A stretch of 64,000 nucleotides of DNA, from the NCBI GenBank assembly GCA_028551475.1, contig CM052362.1:6199354-6263353 (forward strand), read 5' to 3'. Below are positions 28,401 to 37,401 of the stretch, one piece after another. Position numbers and translations under genes: made by a program. Each line of letters begins with the position of its first letter. The stretch's first letter is position 1. The stretch is from Casuarina equisetifolia (lineage: Eukaryota; Streptophyta; Magnoliopsida; Fagales; Casuarinaceae). Under the pieces are notes generated by a model, which was given only the letters and a program-made list of their open reading frames with translations, was not told where the DNA came from and made no database searches.

Positions 28401-29176
28401 TGTTGATAAATTTCTGGTTCAATTAGAAGTAAGTGTTGCCCATGACCAAAAAATCTCACATTGAAAATTTAGATATGTGAGTTTAGATACATGTGTATGA
28501 AAAATAAAAGTAAAGCATAAAAAATAAGATCCATGAAAAGTCCCTTTTATTAGCAGTTGGTCGAGTTTGAGATCTTTGGAAGGATGTCCATAGGAATTAA
28601 TTTGTTTCTAGAATGAATGATATTTGTTCCGTTGTTAATTTTGTTCCTTTTTGACTAATACTTTCTCTATATAAAATCCTTTAGGTACCAATAAAACATA
28701 TTTTTTATACAATTTTTTCTTTTTTTCTTTTTTTCTTTTTTTTTTTTTAAAAAGAGTCTGCTGACATGATCTTTAAAGTTCTATTGCACTCTATAGTTTA
28801 GATGCTGTATTTTCCTATTATATTACTTATGAAATAAGTGTTGGAATATCTGATGTTATTTATAATTTACTACAAAATTTGTTGAAATCTGATATTTGTC
28901 GCATAATATCAGTATAATGTTTTATTATATTTGTTATATATGGATATGTTTCCTTCTTTATATGATTGATCTTAAATTGAGTTAAGCCTTCTGATATAAT
29001 ATTTTATAAATCAACGTGTAAAATGCCGCTAGACCCAAACTGCGCTGCCCTTTTTATCTGCTTCCAGGAAACGTTGCTTATTCACGCCGTCTCAGAATAA
29101 TCTCTTCTTATCTGATATCCAAAGCAAGGAAGTCTTTATCTGTCTTTATCCACCGGACCTGTGCGAATGTTGACAC

Positions 29177-29656
29177 AAAGGAATTCACCAAAACTTGAAC
29201 GATTCATTTTCTAAGAAAAGTCCAAAACTCCAGGTTGTTTTCAATGAAAACAGTTGGCAAAATAAATAAATAAATCAAGCAAGCAAGCAGATGCTGAAAG
29301 GCTCTTACGTAATGTTTGAACACGCGGTAAACAAGACGGTGAAGCTTTTATTTTCATTATTTGTTACCTCGTTGAAAGGTCGCAAATAATATTAAAAATA
29401 TTGTAACCCAAAACCAAAACAAAGGGAATTCACGAAAACTTGAACGATTCATTTTCTAAGAAAAGTCCAAAACTCCAGGTTGTTTTCAATGAAAACAAGT
29501 GGCAAAATAAATAAATCAAGCAAGCAGATGCTGAAAGGCTCTTACGTAATGTTTGAACACGCGGTAAACAAGACGCTAAAGCTTTTATTTTCATTCTTTA
29601 TTACCTCGTTGAAAGGTCGCAAATAATATTAAAAATATTGTAACCCAAAACCAAAA
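29177..29656 (+). repeat. 244-bp tandem duplication within P2 of unit 1
   Basis: The sequence at 29177-29420 is repeated at 29421-29656 with only a few changes and an 8-base length difference in an AAAT/AGCA tract. Unit 2 has a single copy (about 61456-61705) and P1 has a single diverged copy (about 9775), so this duplication is specific to unit 1 and recent. Confidence 0.9.
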
Positions 29657-29960
29657 GAAATAACATGAACATGTCAAAAGTCTTGGCTCAGTCGGAATCA
29701 ATTCAACTAAAACTTTGAGAGATCATAATCCCCCAACCCCTTGCATATTAAAAAAGGAAAAAGAAAAGAAAAGATGAACATAAGATATATTAGTATACAG
29801 GTGTCGTGTGTATAAAGTTGAATTCCAACCTGGACTAGGACATGTATTTCTGGCCATACAGAAGGAAAGAATCAGACAACACCAATGTCTCAACACCAGC
29901 AATCTGTCCTTTAAAGAAGCTTTGATTTAGATTGAATTACAGAGTTTTTGGAATTATGTA

Positions 29961-30015
29961 GTACAATGTCTGTACTTCAAACCCTGTACTACAAAACTCT
30001 TAAACGCTATAAATA
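29961..30015 (+). promoter_or_regulatory. GTAC cluster and TATA box of P2, unit 1
   Basis: GTAC cores lie at 29961-29964, 29972-29975 and 29986-29989. The outer two form an inverted pair (gtagtaca and tgtactac). TATAAATA follows at 30008-30015. GTAC is the core bound by SBP-domain copper regulators of the SPL7/CRR1 kind; that link is inference here. Confidence 0.55.
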
Positions 30016-30211
30016 AAAGCGCATGTAACTGCTCTTAATCACCACTCCTCACACTGGTTGTGAGTCCAAATTCTGTGCTTCCGAAGTTTCCTGATTTGAA
30101 GTCATCCCAAAGTTCTTGAAACTTCTCTCTATCTCTTTGCTCAACGTTTCTTTTCTTTTTTCCCCTTTTTGTTTCACGCTTCTTTGAGAATGTATCTTTT
30201 GGTTTTTGCAG

Positions 30212-30304
30212 AAACCTTCTCTTCTAGAAAGTTTTACTAGTGCCTCTCTTTTCAGAGGGAAGCTTAGCGTCAAAAGTTTTCATCCTTTTCTCCTTTTCGT
30301 CTGG
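30212..30304 (+). other. Possible untranslated leader exon in P2
   Basis: A polypyrimidine tract and tttttgcag end at 30211 (acceptor-like) and gtaaaag follows at 30305 (donor-like). P1 has matching signals (cttacag near 10436, gtaaaag near 10494) around a shorter, diverged segment. No conserved reading frame is evident, so a non-coding exon fits better than a coding one. Based on signals only. Confidence 0.3.
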
Positions 30305-30620
30305 AGGTAAAAGTAATTTTTCCATTCCTTTTCCTATTCTTTCACGCAAACTGATCCAAAACATTTTGTTAGGTTTTCCTGTCATTTTGGCGCCAGTAAA
30401 ACGTTCTGAATTCAATTCGTTGGTATCTCGTGACTTTGGTTTTCGGCCAACCCTGACGCTGCAATGGAACGGTAGGAAGGTACTTTGCATTTCTGAGTTG
30501 CAGAATTGAGCTCAGAAAGGAGGCCATTGTCTTTTCTGGTGAGAAGTCAAGAAGACTGTGCTTCAGTTTCCCATATCATTAAATATGGTAAGTGGATGAC
30601 AACAGGTAGAAAAAGATGCC

Positions 30621-31269
30621 ATAACGAAGTTGACAGTCATATTTTTTGTTAAAAGAGTCCTAAACGTTTCAACTGGGGATCATCTGGGGAAGGATGCAAG
30701 TTGTGTTCTTCTAAAAGTATGGATGGGAACCATGGTCATATTTTTCCTTTCTTTATCCTTTTGGTGCGTATATCTGGTCCGTGATTTGCATAGAATGCAG
30801 CCCTTCTTGACTTAGTATGAACTGACAATAGACCATCTGGTAGGTGGCATCTAACTTTAAAGAAAACGCTTTTCAAAATGATTATATTATGTTATCAATA
30901 CATTAATCTAGTATACTCATTATATGTTAAGATAATTTTATTTTTAATTATTAGTTTTAAGAGATAAAGTTAATCCATTTTTAATAGATTATTGAAGTCG
31001 AGATTTAAGCATAGAACCCATGATGATTAGATTTTTGTGACTTCCCGCTCATAATGTGTATGAAAATTGTGATTGTCTTATGTATAATATAACTTAATTA
31101 TCTTCTTTATATATTTAGGTATCACTTGTCCCTAGAAGAAAAGTACTGAAAATTATTATTATAAATATTGGGTCTAAGGTCATATGTTCAATCATTTTAT
31201 CTTATCGAATGTGTACAGAACTCGAATTTTGATCTTATTAAATTAAAAACGAAGTGAACGTAAGAATGC
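30621..31269. other. AT-rich spacer, no gene
   Basis: Short open frames only, and these align with unit 2 (about 62690-63285) as part of the general duplication. No motif is recognised. Confidence 0.45.
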
Positions 31270-31854
31270 CAATTGTTTCAAACTCGACGGTGGTTTTAAA
31301 TACCCGTGACCTGGAAATTTTATTATTTACACTTTGCTTTCAGCTTGGAAGGTCACATTGTGAAATATGATCATAATCGACCCGTTCCTTGCGCCACAAC
31401 TTTACGCATTCGACTACACCGAACTTTGAATCAGTGCTCCCCAACCGCAAAATGCAGCTTCGAGGCAAAACTTTAGGCTTCAGTCTCCAATACCTGTGCA
31501 GACGGCTTTTATATTTGTTTAGTAAGTTGTTATCTAGAAGGCAAAGAATATCACGCAAGAACGCTGGACGTATCTTAATAATATACGGAATACATATGAA
31601 AAGCCCAATGTAGAACGGTGACAACACACAGAACTATGTCACTTGATCCTGAAGGGGGTAATGTGCCTCGATTGACAACCAATGACTTCCTAACAGCAGA
31701 TCGCTTTGTCCTGTTACCTCGAAGAACTGTCGGCGGGGACTAAGACGCCTCCAACTTTCATTCGGTTGGCAGTTTATCGGTTAAGAACGGAGGGCGGCTG
31801 CTGGTTTTAAGGTAAAAGCAAGTTGACGCTAGAAGCTGGTTGAAAGAAATTATG
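31270..31854. other. GC-richer segment of unknown nature, unit 1
   Basis: This stretch is visibly richer in G and C than its surroundings and is well conserved at 63283-63865. A minus-strand open frame (31340-31627, 95 codons; 112 codons in unit 2) and a + frame over the same bases are open in both copies, but neither resembles a family I know. The conservation is no better than expected from recent duplication, so I do not call a gene. Confidence 0.35.
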
Positions 31855-32581
31855 TGTGTCAAATTTTATAGAAAAATTCATATTCAACTTAAAATTAAAA
31901 ATATAAATGGATGAACCTATCTTTTATAATTTTTTTTATAGGTTTTCAGGTTATCTATGTGGAACTTAACATACTCCCTCATTTTAAGCTTGAGGAAACA
32001 TTTTTTCACAAGGGGTTTTGTCCACAATCAAGGACCAAAAGATTGAACCTTGATTCTTAGTAAATTTTTTAATAATATAAAATAACTCAATTGATAGTAG
32101 GTTTTGCCTAAAATTAAAAAGGTCCAAGGTTGATACACAACCACCCTTCCCCTTCACCTAACAATATATAAATATACATTGTCCCTTTATTGCACCCTAT
32201 CATTTCGTTGTGCCACTCTCTATAAGATTTTGGACTTATGCATATTCACAAGGGCATTAAGGGAGAATCTAAGCTCTAATATCATATTAGATTTTATACA
32301 AAATAACTAATATCTAACTTAAAATATTAATATATTAGGTGAAAAAACTGATTTTTTTATTAATTAATTTTTAAGTTTTTATGTTTTTCACGTGTGACTA
32401 ATACACTCTTTCGCCCCAAGTGTGAGGTAACAATTTCCATGGTAATTTTTGTCCATGAGTTAAAAAGTGAAAGATTCAATCTAAATTCTTAATGGACTCT
32501 TTAGCAATGTAAAATGACTCCATATCATTTATTTAGTAATATGGATTCATTTTTTGGTGTAAGAGAGCGCAAAATCTAACA
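31855..32581 (-). mobile_element. Small LTR-type element (TRIM-like), degraded
   Basis: Two related segments of roughly 265-295 bp (about 31855-32120 and 32287-32581) lie in the same orientation with a short middle of about 165 bp that has no coding content. The right one starts near TTAGATTTT and ends AAAATCTAACA, the inverted ends common in plant LTRs. Just left of it the minus strand reads TGATATTAGAGCTT, close to the initiator-tRNA primer binding site TGGTATCAGAGC. Such a layout fits a terminal-repeat retrotransposon in miniature. Old and broken; ends approximate. Confidence 0.45.
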
Positions 32582-33238
32582 TAAAAGTAGTTCGTGAATT
32601 AGAAAGATAAATGTATATTTGGATATTATCTAAGCATTGTATTCTTCTTTGTGAGACTATTTGCCTTCCCCCACCTGCTACCCCACTCCCCCCAAAAAAA
32701 GCTGCACATTAATAGGAGATTGAGTGGGATTAGGAGTAGATTATCTAGATTTTGGTACCATGTAAAAGAATCTAAGTCTAATTCAAAAATTAACTTAATA
32801 AAATGGTTATCTTTTTACTTTTATAATGCAAGACAACAACTCTACACTACTTATATGATAGCTCATGAGCTGAGCAAACATATGTACATGTAACATTATT
32901 TAAGTCTTATATTCTCTAGCGTAGGATTATATTATTCTACATTAGGGTTAAAATCATAAACAACCATGCGATATGGACCAAGGACGACCTTGTCAAAAAT
33001 GGAGAATGACGAAACACACTATATAACCCCACTTTCTTACACGCATGAAGAATTTAAAATTTTCATCTTTCTGCAATACTCGTCTCAAGTTTGAAAAAAA
33101 GAATTGAGTGGCCTTTCTGAGAATCAACTTGGGCAAGCCACTGGCATTATAAATACTCCTAAAATCTTAAGAATATCATAAACTGGGGCACGACCTTTTC
33201 TTCGTCTTGTGGGTTGAGTTGGAACTTGGTTTACCGAA
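32582..33238 (+). promoter_or_regulatory. Laccase 5' flank
   Basis: This is the proximal upstream region of the laccase. It has a TATA box at 33148-33155 and a second TATATAA string near 33020. No clear AC-rich lignin-type element (ACC[T/A]ACC) was found by eye. A C/A-rich tract lies at 32670-32700. Confidence 0.5.
33148..33155 (+). promoter_or_regulatory. Laccase TATA box
   Basis: TATAAATA lies 84 bases upstream of the ATG at 33239. Transcription would then start about 30 bases further on, giving a 5' leader of roughly 55-60 nt. Confidence 0.6.
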
Positions 33239-36200
33239 ATGGGTGTGGTCGTAAGGTTTCTGGGGCTTATCTTATTTCTTCATTGTCTGGTCTGCTGCAT
33301 GGCTTCTGGCAAAGTCCATTACTATGACTTCATTGTAAGTTTATTCTGTCCAATGTATATGAATATTGCTCTTTTTCAATAAGGACTTTGGAAGAGAATA
33401 TATATATGGAGATCACTATCATACATTCTAGTTATACTCTTTTCATCGGAAGTTCACATACTATAAGATCCTATCCGGTAAACTAGATATTAATACGATC
33501 TAAGGCTTAAACTAGAGCTTTTTGCAGATGCATATCAATATTTGCGCCTTCGTATATTCTTCTTTTTTGTTTTCATTGTTGGGGGGTTTGTGATGGCAGC
33601 TGAAGGAGACAAATTTTACAAAGCTGTGTAGCACGAAGAGCATCTTAACAGTTAACGGAAGTTTTCCGGGGCCAACTATTCGCGTCCACAAAGGGGATAT
33701 TGCTTATGTTACTGTTCATAACCAAGGCAAATATGGCTTGACCCTCCACTGGTATTCTTCTTCTCTCTCCCTCTCTAGTTTGTGTGTTGGAAAGCTCCAG
33801 TTATATTAAGTTTACTTGCAAGCAATCAATGAAAAGACTTGCTTTATATTTCTGCTTGGGACATTATTATTTTATTCCTGTTTCAACGACCTAAAGCGTG
33901 AATTTTCATCTGACTCCAACTTTACTGTAACATGCTGTTGCATAATCCTTACTCGGGGACCGTATACTGCTTTGCATACACAACAAGTGATGACCACAAT
34001 AAATAGGCGGATTAGTAGAGTCAAATGACATGGTTTAATAACAACCGTAAATGAAAGTTTATCAACACGCACTAGATTAATTAGAGCTAGCGTGGCTTTG
34101 GACCAAAAAAGTTTTAGATTCGACATTTCGAATATCCTTATGCCCTATGCACCCTACTAAAAGAAAGAAAATGGTAAATAATAGAAATAGAATAATTGGT
34201 TTTTTTATTTATATTTGTTTGGATTTTTTCTTACATAATATCATAGCAATATCTCAACATTAATAACCTTTTAAAGCTAAAGATAACTTGGGTTATTATA
34301 GGCATGGAGTGAGGCAACCAAGGAATCCATGGTCAGATGGACCTGAGAACATCACACAATGCCCTATTCCACCTAATACAAGCTTCACCCAAGAGATCAT
34401 ATTCTCTACAGAAGAAGGAACTCTATGGTGGCATGCCCATAGTGATTGGACTCGGGCAACAGTACATGGTGCCATTATTACTTCACCAGCTCGAACATCC
34501 TCTTATCCATACCCCAAGCCGTATGCAGAAGAGACTATTGTTCTTGGTATGAATTTTAATATTTCATTACATTTCAAGTACTCTTTTTCTCTGAGTTCTT
34601 ACTACAAAAACAAGAGACTTTACCAACTTGCACAAAAGCCACATATCAAACATATTAATATTCTTATTTTAATGTATTGATCACAGGGGAATGGTACAAG
34701 GGAGATGTAATGGCTATAATAAACGAGGCCCTTGCAACAGGTGGCGACCCAAACATTTCGGATGCTTACACCATTAATGGCCAACCGGGAGATCTGTATG
34801 ACTGCTCTAATGGTATGAAGAAAAACCCTAAAGTGAAAAAGGGCAAAAAAAAAAAAAGAAAAAGCAAGCTTGAATCTCAAATTTCTCGTCTACCCCTTCT
34901 CCCCACTTGCTTGATTTTTTCTCATTCTACTTTAGAAATCAACCTGTCTGATAATCATGTTGTTTCTACTGCAGAAACTACTTACCATGTAAGGGTGCAG
35001 TATGGCAAGACATATCTTCTTCGCATAATCAATGCCATAATGAACGAAGAACAGTTCTTTGCAATTGCAGAGCACAACCTCACAGTTGTAGGTACCGATG
35101 GTGCATACACCAAGCCAATAAACACGAACTATATAATGATAGCTCCGGGACAAACAATGGATGTTTTGGTAAAAGCAAACCACTCTCCCAGCCGCTATTA
35201 CATGGCTTCTACCCCTTATGCAGAGAGCACTGTTTCATTTGACAATACCACCACGACAGCAATTCTCCAGTATAGTGGCAATTATACTCTCTCATCATCT
35301 ATTCCCTTTCCCACGCTTCCGGTTCACAATGACAGTGTTGCTGCAGAGAACTTCACAAAGCGCTTAAGAAGCTTGGCGAGCGTTGAGCACCCTGTCACAG
35401 TGCCACTGAATATCACAAAAAGAATCTTCATGACAGTTTCTGTAAACGAGTTGTACTGCCCCAATGCGTCATGTGCAGGACCAAATGGGAATAGGCTAAA
35501 GGCAAGCCTGAATAATATCAGCTTTCAGACCCCAACCACTGATATTCTCCAAGCATATTATCGGTATAGTCTATTTTCTCTCCACATATTCATTTAATTC
35601 AGATTTGCATCAAAGGATATGAGCACGATAAATATTACAAGAAAACTAATCCATACCCTTTTTTACAGGAAGATTCCCAATGTTTTCACCAATGACTTCC
35701 CAATCCAGCCCCCTTATTATTTCAACTTCACTGGAGATGTGGGGAACAATACATTGTATTCGAGCTTGGGGACAAGGGTCTTGACACTAAACTATAACGA
35801 TACTGTCGAGTTAGTATATCAAGGGACTAACATCGTGGCAGCAGAGAATCATCCTATGCATCTACATGGTTTCAGCTTCTATGTGGTGGGAATGGGTTCA
35901 GGGAATTTCAACAATAAGACTGATCCAAAGTCTTATAATTTGATTGATCCACCAGAAGTTAACACCTTTGGAGTTCCTAAGAATGGATGGCTTACCATAA
36001 GATTTGTTGCTAATAATCCTGGTATGTTCTTTATTCAATTGGCTCCAATACAATTGCAAACAATTTTTAGCACATTGAAAGTAAAGAGTCACTATTGCGA
36101 ATGTTTCTTTTTCAGGAGTATGGTTTATGCACTGTCATTTGGCTCGGCACAATAGCTGGGGTATGGATACTGTAATTATAGTGAAGAATGGCGGAACCAT

Positions 36201-36255
36201 TGCAACAAGCATGCGCCCACCTCCCAAATACATGCCTCCATGTTCTCCGTCGTAG
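33239..36255 (+). CDS. Laccase (multicopper oxidase), 566 aa, seven exons
   Basis: Laccases are secreted blue copper enzymes that oxidise phenols in the cell wall with reduction of oxygen to water. Exons: 33239-33334, 33600-33751, 34302-34546, 34687-34812, 34975-35563, 35669-36021, 36116-36255; all introns are GT-AG and the frame stays open to TAG. The ATG gives a short hydrophobic signal peptide (about residues 1-23). Three cupredoxin domains follow, with all copper motifs: HWHG (82-85), HAH (127-129), HPMHLHG (464-470) and [12 protein letters not shown] (526-537), whose last Met is the axial position of the type 1 copper. About 19 N-glycosylation sequons fit an apoplastic protein. Exons 2 and 3 (152 and 245 nt) match the usual plant laccase layout, but the long penultimate exon is split by a 105-base intron (35564-35668). 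The sequence looks closest to the LAC14/LAC15 side of the family; this assignment is from memory of motifs. A tandem partner probably lies just past the window. Confidence 0.97.
35028..35047 (+). other. Eroded miR397-type site in laccase exon 5
   Basis: Many plant laccase mRNAs carry a miR397 target where the protein reads IINAALNDE. Here the same place reads IINAIMNEE, and I count six mismatches to the usual target over 20 nt, two of them at the central cleavage positions. miR397 control is therefore unlikely. Confidence 0.55.
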
Positions 36256-36458
36256 GTGAAGTTTTATGCTTCCATTGCATTGTTGCTGGAATACCAAGCT
36301 AAACAATAAGGATAATAGTAGTCCATACAAATTTTCATTTGGTATGTTTACAACCTTTTCTTCAGTTTGATCACTTTTTGATTTGGAGAGCATCTGGGGC
36401 TTGAACTAAGGTTTGCTAATGTATAAAGAATGCTTCCAATTAAAGTATTCAAATTTTT

Positions 36459-36568
36459 ATATTTTCATAATTTTTATAACTTTTGTAATGTTGGAATATG
36501 CTCTTCTATTTTTGTACATTAATTTTTAATAATACAAACTTGCCTTTCCATTGAAAAAAAAAAAAAAG
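36459..36568 (+). mobile_element. Short poly(A)-tailed retroposed insertion
   Basis: About 110 bp ending in a run of 14 A, flanked by 14-base direct repeats (gtattcaaattttt at 36445-36458, gtattcaagttttt at 36569-36582; 13 of 14 match). This is the mark of LINE-driven insertion of a SINE-like or truncated transcript. The body is AT-rich and not recognised. It lies 200 bp after the laccase stop and could contribute polyadenylation signals (aataat at about 36529). Confidence 0.6.
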
Positions 36569-36582
36569 GTATTCAAGTTTTT

Positions 36583-37401
36583 GCACATTCGTTCAAGGGA
36601 AGCCCCAAGGAATACAACTGCTACTTATAAGCAACATGGATTTATCTCTTGAAAAAGCAACACAAAAAGGAACAAAAAATCACGTCTTTCTAAAAGAAAA
36701 CAAAAACAAACAATAATATAAGATAGAATACCTACAAAAGAAGTCATTCTGGTGTTCTTGGCCATGTGAAGGAGCATCGCTACGGACAACAGATGTTGAA
36801 ACTAAAAACAACTTAGGAGCTTGTCTCTTAAGAGCTTAGCTGATTTCTTTATTAAATATGACTGAATCAGTCATGAAATTCAACCACGTTTTTTTGGAGG
36901 TTTTCGCGTAGTCAAAATCATCGAGCATCTCAAGACCGCATCTTTCAGATTCTTTCAGGTAGGAATTATAAGATTGTAAAGATTGAAAAAGATTCAACCT
37001 CATTGTCCATTTCTTATTTCCATGCTAGCTGAAACAAATTGCAATATTAAATGTTGAAATTTGAAAGCCAAACAACCAAGTCAACATCATTTTTTGGAAA
37101 ATAATAACTACATCCTCACCTTCCTTATCCATCCCGGCACCCCTTAGCTGTACACCACAAGAAAAGAAAATAATCCTTCAATTTATCTTGATGATAAAGC
37201 ATCTAGAACTATAGACATCCGTACCTTTCTTACTTAATATATTATGTCAATTTAACAATCTTATTTTGGAAATGGTTCTACCCTTGAAAGATTTCACATG
37301 ATGGAAATGACTCTTCCGATTTGTGCTCTTGTGGCGATAGACGCTGTGGGTCTGTATTGTGTGCTCAGTATTCTATATCTATACATGTGGGCTACTAGAT
37401 C
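36583..37401. other. Laccase 3' flank to tandem junction, no gene
   Basis: AT-rich non-coding DNA with no recognisable repeat. It ends exactly at the junction where unit 2 starts. Confidence 0.5.

Larger units (their letters stand above)
25439..30620 (+). promoter_or_regulatory. Block P2, unit 1: promoter-like region upstream of laccase
   Basis: This block is related to P1 (left parts near 25560, then 26918-30500). It has no supported protein-coding gene. Toward its right end it has three GTAC cores, a TATA box (30008-30015), a CT-rich leader and splice-like signals around 30210-30305, then a possible donor after an ATG near 30590 (atatg followed by gtaagt). It sits 2.6 kb upstream of the laccase in the same orientation, so it could be the distal promoter of the laccase, the promoter of a non-coding RNA, or a relic. 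Poly-T runs occur at about 26500, 26695 and 28710. Confidence 0.55.
8634..37401 (+). repeat. Tandem unit 1 (about 28.8 kb), carries the laccase
   Basis: From 8634 the sequence matches that from 37402 in the same orientation, in the same order of sub-blocks, up to about 31980, which pairs with 63990. The remainder of unit 1, including the laccase, has its partner beyond the window. The junction at 37401/37402 joins laccase 3' flank directly to the left part of block P1. The sequences left of the two starts differ (8600-8633 versus 37370-37401), so the boundary is sharp. Lengths differ because of copy-specific insertions and losses in the retrotransposon nest. Confidence 0.95.

Noticed and set aside
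30224-30509. Open frames on both strands in P2 (88-89 codons), also in unit 2
   Set aside because: Both span the possible leader exon and its splice-like signals, have no recognisable domain, and the frames are altered in the other unit.
8534-30620. A copper microRNA gene (miR397, miR398, miR408, miR857) hidden in the P blocks
   Set aside because: I looked for the mature sequences near the GTAC/TATA promoters on both strands and found none.
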